A stretch of 64,000 nt of DNA, taken from assembly GCF_003185655.1 (NCBI RefSeq), contig NZ_QHJQ01000014.1, positions 1 to 64,000 of the forward strand, written 5' to 3'. Numbering within the stretch: position 1 is the first letter of the stretch; each line of letters starts with the position of its first letter. The notes below the pieces were generated by a model. The model did not search any database, had not been told where the DNA came from, and worked only from the letters and a program-made list of their open reading frames with translations. The translations under genes were made by a program, and so were the position numbers. Shown in pieces: positions 1-8,700 of this stretch. The stretch comes from Coraliomargarita sinensis (GTDB taxonomy: Bacteria; Verrucomicrobiota; Verrucomicrobiia; Opitutales; Coraliomargaritaceae).

Positions 1-251
1 GCCGGAAGAAGGCGCTGAAGGTACTTGAAAAAGAGGATGCGCTCCTGCCGAAAGCTACTGTGCTGCGCTGCCGGGTGCGCTACTTCACCGATGGGGCCAT
101 CCTGGGCAGTCAGGACTTCGTCCGGAGCTACGCTGGGGCCTGGCAACGGGAGAAAAAACGAAAATATCCGCCCAAACCGAATCTACTGCGCGGAGCCGAC
201 TGGCAGGATCTTGCCACGGTTCAGGGGTTGAGGAAGCAGGTGTTCGGGTAA
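1..251 (+). CDS. C-terminal fragment of IS200-like / REP-associated tyrosine transposase (RAYT)
   Basis: The window opens inside this reading frame (phase from base 3), which runs to a TAA at 249-251, so only about 82 C-terminal residues are visible. The segment RYFTDGAILGSQDFV followed by a basic stretch (KKRKYPPKP) and GADWQDLATVQGLRK resembles the tail that follows the Y1 HUH transposase domain in Verrucomicrobia/Planctomycetes proteins of the REP-associated transposase group. The catalytic HUH motif and tyrosine lie upstream of the window, so activity cannot be judged. Family proteins are single-strand nucleases acting on short palindromic REP repeats, and such palindromes occur elsewhere in this window (35154-35263, 34223-34237). 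The family call comes from recalled similarity of the tail only. Confidence 0.65.
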   Translation, partial: RKKALKVLEKEDALLPKATVLRCRVRYFTDGAILGSQDFVRSYAGAWQREKKRKYPPKPNLLRGADWQDLATVQGLRKQVFG

Positions 252-322
252 AATGTGCTGATTCTGATAAGAAGAGAACGGCACTTCTTGACCGTAGGCG
301 TATGTTCTTCTATCAGCGCATC

Positions 323-886
323 ATGAATATCCTGATTGCCGAAGATGACATGATTTCGCGGAATCTCCTGAAGACGACGTTGAAGCAGTTCGGGCATACG
401 GTGAAGGTGTTCAGCAACGGAGCGGAGGCTTGGGAAGAATACGACAACAATCCTTACCGGGTGATTGTGAGTGACTGGTTGATGCCGGAAATGGACGGGC
501 TCGATTTCTGCCGTAAAGTGCGTCAGCGTCATTCGACGGAATACACTTATTTTATTTTACTCACGGCTAACGTGCAGCAGGGAAATGAGACCTATATCGA
601 GGCAATGAACGCGGGCATCGACGATTTTATGACGAAGCCCCTGGATCGGGACCTGATCTGGATGCGGCTCAAAGTGGCTGAGCGTATTCTCCGCTACACC
701 ACGGAGATCAGCAATCTGGAGAGCATGTTGCCGATCTGTTCCTACTGTAAAAACGTGCGCGACGATAATAACTACTGGCAACAGGTGGAAACCTATTTGA
801 ATAACCGCACAGGCACGGTTTTCAGTCACAGTGTCTGCCCGCGATGCTACGAAACCAAGGTGAAACCTCAGTTAGAAGAACTTTAG
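323..886 (+). CDS. Response regulator: receiver domain plus four-cysteine C-terminal module
   Basis: This is a 187-residue protein whose first 120 residues are a CheY-like receiver. The acidic pair is D8/D9, the phospho-acceptor is D51 in VIVSDWLMPEMDG, the conserved Thr is in FILLTAN and the Lys in DFMTKPLD. I chose the ATG at 323 because MNILIAEDD is the canonical receiver start; an in-frame ATG 21 bases upstream would add seven residues outside the fold. After a short helix comes PICSYCKNVRDDNNYW...SVCPRCYE, a pair of CxxC motifs. That tail is often seen at the end of bacterial signalling proteins and probably binds a metal (inference). There is no DNA-binding, HD-GYP or GGDEF output domain, so it likely acts through protein contacts. 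No cognate kinase is adjacent. Confidence 0.85.
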   Translation: MNILIAEDDMISRNLLKTTLKQFGHTVKVFSNGAEAWEEYDNNPYRVIVSDWLMPEMDGLDFCRKVRQRHSTEYTYFILLTANVQQGNETYIEAMNAGIDDFMTKPLDRDLIWMRLKVAERILRYTTEISNLESMLPICSYCKNVRDDNNYWQQVETYLNNRTGTVFSHSVCPRCYETKVKPQLEEL

Positions 887-903
887 CCGACTTGTGGGGC
901 CCA

Positions 904-1224
904 TTACTTCCCGATCAGAGCTAAAGCGATCAAGCTCTCATAGGTGACCCAGGCCACCAGTGCGATGATCAGCAGTGTGGCCAGGTATTGCATGAATTTG
1001 CGTCGCTTGCGTGGCTGGTCAAAGGGCCGGAAACCGCGGCTGTGCCCGGACGTGTGTGAGAGATAACTTCCCAGGTTTGCCCTTTCCGGCTTATCGCTCC
1101 GTCCACTTTTAGGCAGTTTGAACGCACCCGACCGAGCCTGTCGTTCGTATCGCCATTTAAAGAATCGGTGGAGCATTCGGATTAATTTTTCAGGGTCACT
1201 TTTGGTTCGCATCAGAAGAGTCAT
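904..1224 (-). CDS. Small hypothetical protein with one C-terminal membrane helix
   Basis: About 106 residues, not recognised. The N-terminal three quarters is strongly basic (many K/R, with runs such as QPRKRRK), and the last 25 residues form one hydrophobic helix (YLATLLIIALVAWVTYESLIALALIG), so it looks like a tail-anchored protein with a cytoplasmic basic domain. The frame stays open upstream to 1338, but that would overlap panB. I prefer the ATG at 1224, which has GGAAGAGGG just upstream although the spacing is short. It is divergent from panB, with 31 bases between the two starts. Coding status is plausible, not certain. Confidence 0.5.
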   Translation of the reverse strand: MTLLMRTKSDPEKLIRMLHRFFKWRYERQARSGAFKLPKSGRSDKPERANLGSYLSHTSGHSRGFRPFDQPRKRRKFMQYLATLLIIALVAWVTYESLIALALIGK

Positions 1225-1255
1225 CCCTCTTCCATAAAAGTTCAATTTATTTTCA

Positions 1256-2041
1256 ATGGATGCAGACAAAATAAGTACGCAGACGATTTCCCTGCTCAAA
1301 GGGGAACGTGCTGTTGTGGCGGTGACCGCATATGACACCGCGATGGCTCGCTATGCCGACGAGGCCGGGGTCGATTTGCTCCTGGTCGGCGACTCCGTGG
1401 GCACGACTCAGTTGGGCTTCGATACTACGGTTCCGGTCACGCTTGAAATGATGCTGCACCATACCGCGGCTGTTGCGCGGGCCAATCCGGGTGCGCTTCT
1501 CGTGGCCGACGTGCCTTTCGCCGTCGCGCATGATGAGTTTACCAAGCTGCTGGATGCCTGCCGCCGCCTCATGCAGGAAGCCGGAGCCGAGGCGGTTAAA
1601 ATCGAAGGTGGTGCCTTGATCGCTCCTAAAATTGAGCGCCTTGTTCAAGCCGGTATCCCCGTGCTCGGTCATATTGGCTTACTCCCACAGAATTTTCACC
1701 AGTTGGGTGGATACCGCAAGTTCGGGCGCAGTGATGCGGAGAAAAGTGTGCTGGTCGACGACGCGCTGGCTTTGGAGAAAGCGGGATGCTTCGCGGTGAT
1801 CTGCGAAATGATCGACGGCACGGTAGCCGGTACCATCGCCGGTGAGCTTAAGATCCCACTGATCGGGATCGGCAGCGGCCCGCATTGCGACGGACAGATT
1901 CTGGTTTGTAATGATCTCCTCGGGATGACTGCCGGCTATGTGCCATCCTTTGTGCGGCAGTATGCACAACTCGGGGAGGAAGCGCGTAAGGCCTTTGCCA
2001 ACTACGCGGAGGACGTACGTAATCGAAAGTTTCCCTCATGA
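1256..2041 (+). CDS. panB: 3-methyl-2-oxobutanoate hydroxymethyltransferase
   Basis: PanB transfers a hydroxymethyl group from 5,10-methylene-tetrahydrofolate to alpha-ketoisovalerate to make ketopantoate, the first committed step of pantothenate and CoA synthesis in the cytosol. The 261 residues match the usual family length. Clear family segments are [27 protein letters not shown] (GDS: metal/substrate), the [15 protein letters not shown] helix, LLVADVPF, and the [10 protein letters not shown] and [11 protein letters not shown] motifs. The C-terminal [21 protein letters not shown] is typical. Its stop overlaps the gpsA start in an ATGA arrangement, so the two are translationally coupled. 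Confidence 0.96.
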   Translation: MDADKISTQTISLLKGERAVVAVTAYDTAMARYADEAGVDLLLVGDSVGTTQLGFDTTVPVTLEMMLHHTAAVARANPGALLVADVPFAVAHDEFTKLLDACRRLMQEAGAEAVKIEGGALIAPKIERLVQAGIPVLGHIGLLPQNFHQLGGYRKFGRSDAEKSVLVDDALALEKAGCFAVICEMIDGTVAGTIAGELKIPLIGIGSGPHCDGQILVCNDLLGMTAGYVPSFVRQYAQLGEEARKAFANYAEDVRNRKFPS

Positions 2042-3036
2042 ATTGTTGTATCTTAGGAGCAGGTGCCTGGGGCACCGCGATGGCCTTGCATCTTGATCGT
2101 TGCGGCCACTCAGTCACTTTGGTCCCGCGTCGGATGGAGCATGCGCTCTCGATCGCATCCTCCCGCGAGAACTCCGATTATTTACCGGGCTACAAGTTGC
2201 CGCACCGTATTCAGATCGGTTACGAGATCGGACCAGTGCTGATGGAGGCGGACGTGGTTTTTTTCGCCTGCCCCTCCAAAGCGATTCGTGATCTGGCCGG
2301 AAAAGTTCGGCCTCATCTGGAAGCGGCCCGTCAGCTCAAGCTCTGTCTTGTGATGTGCAAGGGGCTCGAACTGGATAGCTTCAAGGCGCCGGCTGAGATC
2401 CTTGAAGAGTCCTTGCCCGGCTTACACTGCGGTGTTCTTTCCGGTCCGACTTACGCGGGTGAGGTGGCGGCTGGGCAACCCACTGCGGTGGTCCTGGCAT
2501 TGCCGAGAGGATTGGAGGACGGCAACCGCTATCAGGAAGCATTCAGTAACAGCTCGATGCGTTGCTACCTGTCCCATGATGTTCGAGGTACCGAGCTGGG
2601 CGGCACACTCAAGAATATCTATGCCATCGGTTCCGGGATCTGTGACGGGCTGAAGCTGGGCGATAATGCCAAAGCCGCTTATTTGACGCGAAGCCTGAAT
2701 GAATTACTCGCTTTGGGTACTTCACTGGGTGGGCAAGCGGACACCTTTTACGGGCTGAGCGGCTTTGGGGATTTGATCGCCACCTGTACCGGCGCCTGGA
2801 GTCGTAACCGGACCTTCGGCGAAAAAGTGGGGGAGGGGGAGGCTCCGGAATCCATCATCGAAAACCAGAAGACCGTGGTTGAAGGCTACCGGGCAACAGA
2901 ATGTCTCTACCGTTACTGCAGGCAGCAGAAGATCGATGCGCCCATACTCGGTACGATTCATGCCGTTCTCTACGAAGCGCTCAATCCGGAGGAAGGCATT
3001 CAAGCCTTGATGAGGAGGAACCTGAAAGCCGAGTGA
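2038..3036 (+). CDS. gpsA: Glycerol-3-phosphate dehydrogenase [NAD(P)+]
   Basis: GpsA reduces dihydroxyacetone phosphate to sn-glycerol-3-phosphate, the backbone for phospholipid synthesis. The 332-residue protein begins with the Rossmann motif [10 protein letters not shown]. It contains [44 protein letters not shown] (catalytic region), the [31 protein letters not shown] segment with the active-site Lys, and [20 protein letters not shown]. It follows panB with a 4-base overlap. It supplies the product used with PlsX/PlsY-type acylation; plsX lies elsewhere in this window. Confidence 0.96.
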   Translation: MNCCILGAGAWGTAMALHLDRCGHSVTLVPRRMEHALSIASSRENSDYLPGYKLPHRIQIGYEIGPVLMEADVVFFACPSKAIRDLAGKVRPHLEAARQLKLCLVMCKGLELDSFKAPAEILEESLPGLHCGVLSGPTYAGEVAAGQPTAVVLALPRGLEDGNRYQEAFSNSSMRCYLSHDVRGTELGGTLKNIYAIGSGICDGLKLGDNAKAAYLTRSLNELLALGTSLGGQADTFYGLSGFGDLIATCTGAWSRNRTFGEKVGEGEAPESIIENQKTVVEGYRATECLYRYCRQQKIDAPILGTIHAVLYEALNPEEGIQALMRRNLKAE

Positions 3037-3058
3037 TTTTTTCTCATGCTCCTATTTG

Positions 3059-3135
3059 TAATCTTAATCCCAATTCTCTTGGGTTGACCTGATTGCCGTA
3101 GATTAAGATTAGGATGAAAAATACGATTAAGATTT
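3059..3135. repeat. GATTAAGATT repeat cluster between gpsA and the SET gene
   Basis: TAATCTTAATC at 3059-3069 is the reverse complement of GATTAAGATTA at 3101-3111, and GATTAAGATT recurs at 3125-3134. The result is one inverted and one direct pair of an 11/10-base AT-rich unit within 77 bases, directly upstream of the SET-domain gene start at 3146. It may be a phrase-like dispersed repeat or an upstream operator; the sequence alone does not decide. Confidence 0.6.
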
Positions 3136-3145
3136 GAATATCATT

Positions 3146-3676
3146 ATGCCGAAACGCCTTTGCAAAGTCGACTCATCGCCAATCCATAAACGCGGACTCT
3201 TCGCCACCGCCGATATCGAAGCGGGAACCGATATCATCCAGTATATCGGAGAAAAAATTTCTAAGGAAGAATCCACCCGGCGCGCTCTCGAATGGGAGGA
3301 GAAGGCGCGCAAGACGGGAGCCGGACTGGTTTATATTTTTGAGCTCGATGACGAGTGGGACTTGGACGGTCGCCGCGGTCGTAATCCGGCCCGCTACATG
3401 AACCACTCCTGCGATGGGAATTGCGAAGCGATCAATTACGACGGGGAGATCTGGATCGTGGCCCGTAAGGATATCAAGGACGGTGAAGAACTGACCTACG
3501 ATTACGGCTACGACATGGAGCACTTTCTCGACCACCCCTGTGAATGCGGGGCAGACAACTGCATTGGCTACATCGTGCGCGAAGACCAGCGCAAGAAGGT
3601 CAAAAAGCTGCTGCGCGGGAAGAAGAAAAAGAAGAAGGGCAAGAAGTCCAAAAAAGACAAAAAGGGAAAGAAATAG
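3146..3676 (+). CDS. SET-domain protein-lysine methyltransferase with polylysine tail
   Basis: 176 residues. The SET core spans about residues 8-128: [26 protein letters not shown] (SAM-binding entry), the hallmark [10 protein letters not shown] at 86-95, and [10 protein letters not shown] at 123-132 with the catalytic-type Tyr. A post-SET zinc motif CxCx4C follows (C142, C144, C149 region, in PCECGADNC; numbering approximate). The last 20 residues are almost only lysine with a few G, S and D, resembling a histone tail. SET proteins methylate lysine side chains with S-adenosylmethionine; bacterial members occur in Chlamydiae and Verrucomicrobia. I chose the ATG at 3146, since the TTG at 3134 lies in the repeat. 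It is probably monocistronic and converges on the DUF1573 gene with a 10-base gap. The substrate is unknown. Confidence 0.88.
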   Translation: MPKRLCKVDSSPIHKRGLFATADIEAGTDIIQYIGEKISKEESTRRALEWEEKARKTGAGLVYIFELDDEWDLDGRRGRNPARYMNHSCDGNCEAINYDGEIWIVARKDIKDGEELTYDYGYDMEHFLDHPCECGADNCIGYIVREDQRKKVKKLLRGKKKKKKGKKSKKDKKGKK

Positions 3677-3686
3677 AAATTTCGCC

Positions 3687-4349
3687 CTAAGGCTGAACCA
3701 GTGTCAGGATTTGTGTCTCCGCACTGCGGCCGTCTTTCCGCTTGGCCTTGACGACGACGGTTCCCCGGTAGAGCTCATCGTATGACTTCGGTGTGATACG
3801 CAGGGTGCGGCTTGCGTTATCCCCGGGGGCCTTCTCTTCGACCACGTTTAACTTGTCGCTATCGTAGCCGATGCTCTGGATGGAATCGACGTAACGCTCG
3901 TCGAGGGTGACGGTGACGCGCCGCTCGCTCTTGGAACCGGAGGGGCTCCAGTAAACAACCCGAGGCGTGGCTTCGACAAGTTCCGGAATCTCCACATTCA
4001 TGCGCAAGGTTGCGACTGCTTCAGCCTGACTATCGATAAAGACATCCAGCTGCAGGCGGTTCAGCCCCTGACGTTTACCTTTGTTGAAGGTGGCAATGAT
4101 TTCCGTGGTATCTCCGGGCTTGAGAATCTTTCGGTCAATGATGGATCCGGTACAACCACAGCTTGTTTTGATGCGCGAAATGCGTATGCGATCCTCGCCT
4201 TTATTGGTTACCTTGAAACTGGCGCGGACCTCTTTCTGGTCCGGTTTCATTTCCAGTTTCACTTCTGTGCGGTCCCAACTCAGGTCTGAGGCCGAAAGCA
4301 TATGGACCAGGCAAAGGCAAAGTGCGGGAAGTATGATGGATAAGCGCAT
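3687..4349 (-). CDS. DUF1573 exported protein
   Basis: A 220-residue secreted protein with a signal peptide at residues 1-20 (ILPALCLCLVHMLSASD). The DUF1573 Ig-like domain shows NKGEDRIRISRIKTSCGCTG and GDTTEIIATFN. The CGC pair in TSCGCT is the family hallmark and could coordinate a metal or form a disulfide. A second beta domain follows to the C-terminus. The molecular role of DUF1573 is not established. It is the last gene of a three-gene minus-strand operon after the rhodanese and MauE-like genes (3-base gap to the latter), which suggests a periplasmic sulfur or thiol-redox task (inference). Confidence 0.85.
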   Translation of the reverse strand: MRLSIILPALCLCLVHMLSASDLSWDRTEVKLEMKPDQKEVRASFKVTNKGEDRIRISRIKTSCGCTGSIIDRKILKPGDTTEIIATFNKGKRQGLNRLQLDVFIDSQAEAVATLRMNVEIPELVEATPRVVYWSPSGSKSERRVTVTLDERYVDSIQSIGYDSDKLNVVEEKAPGDNASRTLRITPKSYDELYRGTVVVKAKRKDGRSAETQILTLVQP

Positions 4350-4352
4350 AAA

Positions 4353-4802
4353 TCAGTTAGAGCTTTTTGGGGTTCTCTTGTTCCTGCACGAGGCGCGCAA
4401 GATGAAAATTGTTATGATTAACAGGACGAGATTTCTCAAGATCAACCAGTGGTACTCCGGGCTGTCCGTACTTTTTCCGAAGCAGCCGCAATTGATATCC
4501 AGCCCCCGGGTCCAGGCGCTTCCGTGCAATGTGATAAATAAGCAGAGTAGGGCGACCATGATGCATGCACTCGCCCGTCGTAGCCATGGCGTGAGCAAGC
4601 CGAAGCCGATAATCAGTTCCAGCCAGGGGAGAATGATAGCGGTCCAAAGCGCGGGGCTTCCGCTGATAAGACGATAGCCTTCAATCGATGTGGAAAAGGC
4701 CACTGGGTCCTGCACCTTGGGAAGTCCGGCGCTGATAAAAACCCAGGCCAGTACCAGGCGTGAGATGAGGAGGGGGATGGTTCTTTGATTCACTTCGACC
4801 AT
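4353..4802 (-). CDS. MauE/DoxX-like membrane protein with NCGCFG motif
   Basis: About 149 residues with four predicted membrane helices (ISRLVLAWVFISAGLPKV; LWTAIILPWLELIIGFGLL; ASACIMVALLCLFITLHGSAW; LILRNLVLLIITIFIL). The arrangement and the DINCGCFG motif between helices three and four match the MauE/DoxX superfamily, whose members act in disulfide or thiol redox at the membrane (VKOR-like role proposed for MauE). I chose the ATG at 4802 because a strong AAGGAGG lies nine bases upstream (4812-4818 on the plus strand); the TTG at 4811 would sit on that site. It overlaps the rhodanese gene by 13 bases and is followed by DUF1573, so the three are co-transcribed. Confidence 0.8.
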   Translation of the reverse strand: MVEVNQRTIPLLISRLVLAWVFISAGLPKVQDPVAFSTSIEGYRLISGSPALWTAIILPWLELIIGFGLLTPWLRRASACIMVALLCLFITLHGSAWTRGLDINCGCFGKSTDSPEYHWLILRNLVLLIITIFILRASCRNKRTPKSSN

Positions 4803-5194
4803 GCAGACCAACCTCCTTTCAGACTGTAAATCTCGGCGTCCGGTAGATTAGCGCGCAATTCTTCGGCAACTTTCTTGCTCGTTCCGCAGCCTTCATCCGA
4901 ACAATAAACCACAATCACCCTCGGATTCTGGAGCCATTGCTCCAAAATATCGGCTATGCTACCGGCTGGGTCCGCCTGGTCGTAAAGCAAAGCTTCCGGG
5001 GCGTGGTCGCGGGCAAAAGCGGTCTCATCGCGCGCATCCACCCAGATGACGTCGAGCACGCGGGCATCCTGTAAGCGTATTTCGCCCGGCAATAATTCAG
5101 GCTCCGACCATGGCAGTGGTGCCAAGCCACTGAGCAGAGAATAGCATGCTCCCAAGAGGGTAATCAGGCCGATGACGAAAAACTCCCGAATCAT
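4790..5194 (-). CDS. Membrane-anchored rhodanese-like protein
   Basis: 134 residues with an N-terminal hydrophobic anchor or signal (FFVIGLITLLGACYSLLSGL), then a single rhodanese domain. Motifs are VLDVIWVDARDETAFARDHAPEALL (the DARxxxEFxxGHI equivalent), VIVVYCSDEGCGTSKKVA with the persulfide-forming Cys in YCSDEGCG, and the closing LKGGWSAW. Rhodaneses carry sulfane sulfur on this cysteine; here it would face the periplasm. It is the first gene of the rhodanese-MauE-DUF1573 operon. A 99-base intergenic region separates it from the divergent yjbQ gene and should hold both promoters. Confidence 0.85.
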   Translation of the reverse strand: MIREFFVIGLITLLGACYSLLSGLAPLPWSEPELLPGEIRLQDARVLDVIWVDARDETAFARDHAPEALLYDQADPAGSIADILEQWLQNPRVIVVYCSDEGCGTSKKVAEELRANLPDAEIYSLKGGWSAWSK

Positions 5195-5293
5195 AACATT
5201 TAAACTAGATGGATGCGTTGATGTGTGAAGGGTGAAATGCAGTCCGGCGATTAACCTTCACACATGTTGTTGGCTGATTTTGATTAGAGTACC

Positions 5294-5713
5294 ATGTCAG
5301 TACATACCAAAGAAATCGAAGTTGTGGCTTCAGGCAAATCGACGTCGGAATTCACTCATATGATTGAAGAGGGGCTCCTCGAGTCCGGATACAACGAAGG
5401 CACAGTAACAGTCTTCTGCTGTCATACGAGCTGTAGTCTCGTGATTATGGAAAACGCCGACCCGTCCGCGCGCCGTGACCTGGAGGGTTTTATTGATCGC
5501 CTCGTGCCGGAGGACGACCCGCACTTTACCCATACCTACGAGGGGCCTGATGATATGCCGAGTCACATCAAGATGGCGCTGACCCGCACGACCGAGGTGA
5601 TTCCGTTTAAGAATGGCCGCCTGTGCCTAGGCACCTGGCAGGGCGTCTTTCTTTGGGAACACCGGGCCCGGAGCCATAAGCGCCGGATCGTTTTGAGTTA
5701 CCAAGGGGAGTAG
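5294..5713 (+). CDS. YjbQ/UPF0047 family protein
   Basis: A 139-residue single-domain protein of the YjbQ (UPF0047) family. Hallmarks are VTVFCCHTSCSLVIMENADPSARRDLEGFIDRLVP, then DDMPSHIKMALTRTTEVIPFKNGRLCLGTWQGVFLWEHR. The conserved His and Asp/Glu residues in HTSCS, ENADPS and DDMPSHIK form the family metal-binding pocket. Members have weak thiamine-phosphate synthase activity in genetic tests, but the physiological role is not settled. It stands alone, divergent from the rhodanese operon. Confidence 0.9.
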   Translation: MSVHTKEIEVVASGKSTSEFTHMIEEGLLESGYNEGTVTVFCCHTSCSLVIMENADPSARRDLEGFIDRLVPEDDPHFTHTYEGPDDMPSHIKMALTRTTEVIPFKNGRLCLGTWQGVFLWEHRARSHKRRIVLSYQGE

Positions 5714-5742
5714 GCGGATAGTCGAAGGGTATCGATGCGGTA

Positions 5743-8700
5743 TTATCCCTGATTGCGCTTCATTACAAAAAGTGGGGGCGTCCAGTCCGGGCCTTCTCTC
5801 GTGTTGAAGCCACCGGCTTCGATAAAGAGATATTCCATGCCGTTGATGGTCTCGGGCGTGATTCGCAGAGCTTCGTTTTTCCTCAGGTCCAGCAACATAT
5901 TGTCCGACCAGATGACGAGACCATCGCCGGTTGCACCATCTTCCATGAAGGTGATTTCCTGGAAGCGCGCTCGACGATTACGTTTAATCGGTTCGCCGGG
6001 TACGAATTCTTCAATTGACTGGACCTGGCCGAGTTGGGTCCAGGAGCCCTGAACCTTGGGATTGGGCACGTACTCGCCATCCCAGACATACTTGCCATCG
6101 TCCTCACCGGTGTTGCGCATGGTATCCTGTAGCGATTGCCATTCAGCCGAACGCATGGGCGTCTTAGTGGCGGAGTGAAGAATCACGTCCCGGCCCATAG
6201 GTGGTGCTTTCATTTCCTGCAGCCAGATTGAGAAGTGGCGACGGCTGGAGTTTTGCCCCATCCGCAGGAAGCTCATAGCGGCGATGGTGGTTTTATCCTG
6301 AGCGAAGTTCGGCCACCAGGCCTTGTCGATGTAGTAGGTTAAGGGTTTGGCACCTTCCCGGCGGCCGACGCCGCGCTCACGCTCGAACATCTGCTCTCCC
6401 CCGACGTAGACCCGGAAACCATCACCGGCGTTTACATGAGACATTCCCCCGACGAGTATACGGTAGCGGTGGCCTTCCTTGAATTCGGGAAAATGGAATT
6501 TGCCGTGCATCAGCATGGCTTCGTTTTTCCACAGCGTCTGCATGGGTTCGTTACAGCGGCAGAAGTCGTAACCACAACCGCGCAGGCGCTCGACGAGTTC
6601 GCCGTTCTTTTGACCGAAGGGTTGCTGGCCGCTCTTCCAGCCCGCCTTCCGGGGATCAAAGCCCGGCTTGAACCAATCTTCCATGCCTGCCGGGACGGTG
6701 ACTTCACGGAATCGGGTGCCGGTGCCAAGGGTCTTCTGTTCCGGTGGATCGAAAGTATGGTATTGCCAGGTCATCTCGGTCCACTTGGGGCCGTAATCCT
6801 TCCAGTTGTAGTCGTCGATACCCGCACGCTGGTAGAGTTCGACCAGTCCGGCCATGCGCGGTTCGCGATAGTAGAAGCCCCAGTCGAGCGGTTCGCTGCT
6901 GGTGGCTTCGTTCATTAGGTAGCCACGATTGGATTGCGGGTGATGCCCTTTGCCGATGTATTCCGGAATCAGATCCTCCAGGATAATTTTCCGCATGGAC
7001 TCCTGAAGTTCCGGTCCGAGGCGTTGCGGATCGGCTTCAAGGTAGAGTTCCTTGTGAGGCAGCGAGGCGTTCGGAAAGCGTTTTTTAGCCACGGCATAGA
7101 GCGCGTCCAATCCCCCCGGAGTTTGGGCGACCGCCTTGGCGGCGTGCCGCAGCATATAGTTGGTGCCGTTCGACATATCCTGCCCACCAGGTGCCGCGAT
7201 CATTTCGGGGTATTGGGCATAGGCTTGAGAGAAATGTTCTCTGGCAAACTCTTGAACCGCCCTGGGTGCCTTCCGGCATTGCTTGGCAATGTCGTTGAAA
7301 TAGCGCGGCATACTGGCGCGCTGGCTGGTGGACATGAGTTCCGCGATCGCAGGGATCAACTGCTTGTAATAGCGCTCGTCCGTGACCAGAGGCGTGGCCG
7401 CCCGCATGGCCGAGGCCTGCAGCCACCAATCAGAGTGATTGAGCCACTTTTCTATGGCAGCGAGGTGGGGACCGAGTTGGTCCGCGCTGGCGTTCTGAAG
7501 CTGTTGCAGTGCTTCCATGACGACCCACCAGGATTCGTTTTCGTCCTCAATCATATCAATGAGGATGCCGGCCACTTGATCGGACATGGGCTTGGGCAAA
7601 GCGCCGACGCCCATGAGCCCGGAGTGGCGGCCGCGCGGGTCCTCCGAGCGGAGCAGCTTCATGATAATATGATCCCAGCCACGCTTGCGAATTTGCGCCA
7701 CGGTCGAGTCGCGTATGCCCTGGTCGATATGCAAAGCATAGGCATGCAAAACCTCTTCTGTCACGTCGTTCGCTTTGATCCGTTTGAAGATTTCCTTGGA
7801 TGCACTGTTGGGAATGGTTTCGTGGGAGATATCCATTCGTTTCCCGGGCGCATAGGCTCCGGGGGTGAGTGAATAAAAAGCATCGTCCGCCGCGGTGCCC
7901 CAAATGCGTTCGGGCAGCTCATAGGTCTGGGAATACTGGGTCGCCGGAGCCCCAAAGATCCGTAGCTGTTTGCGCGGGAGCGTGTAGATTAATGGGATAT
8001 AATTGCCATTCGGTTTGCCGGTATTGACGCCGGTGTAGTTGACGTTCTGTCCGGCAGCCCATCCGAAGGCGCCTTGGTAGGTACGGGCCAGTTCATAAAC
8101 CCAGCGGCGCTCATCCATGAAAGAGCGGTATTGTGACGGGCGCTTCTCTTTGACCATGCCCATGGCGGGGCCGCGCCAGAACTCACCGATGCCTCCGCCG
8201 GTATGGCCGTGAAACAGCCAAGAGGTGTTGTAAAAGCTTTTCGTAGCGCTGATGTCGCGGGCATTGGCATAGATCGATTGCTCTCCCTTCGGCGTTAAGT
8301 TGGCCGCGGCCTGAAGCACGAAGGTAAGTTTGCCAACCTTGCCGTTGTCGGTCATCCCGCCCTCCGGCATATGGTCGCCATAGGCCACATTGCCACGGCC
8401 CGCATAGCGGTAGAGATGGCGGAAAGTATTTTTGAGAAATTCCTCGTCCACATCGACACCGCACTCCCTGGCCATGAGCAGGAAGGTGACCGCGTGCAGC
8501 CCGGCCGCATTGAGGTGACCACCGGCGACGTAATTGAAGTTGGCGCCCCCGCGCCCCATCCACGAGTCGTTGTAAACTCTTTCGAGCAAATAATCGTGCC
8601 GGGCCTGGATAGCCGGCAGCACGCTCTTGTCACCGGTTTTCAGATAGTATTCGCAGATGGCGATGCCGGTGTAACCGATGGGCCAGGGGAAGCCCGGATT

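Noticed and set aside
1225..1338. Upstream extension of the small membrane protein into panB
   Set aside because: Overlaps the 5' end of panB and adds no hydrophobic or motif content.
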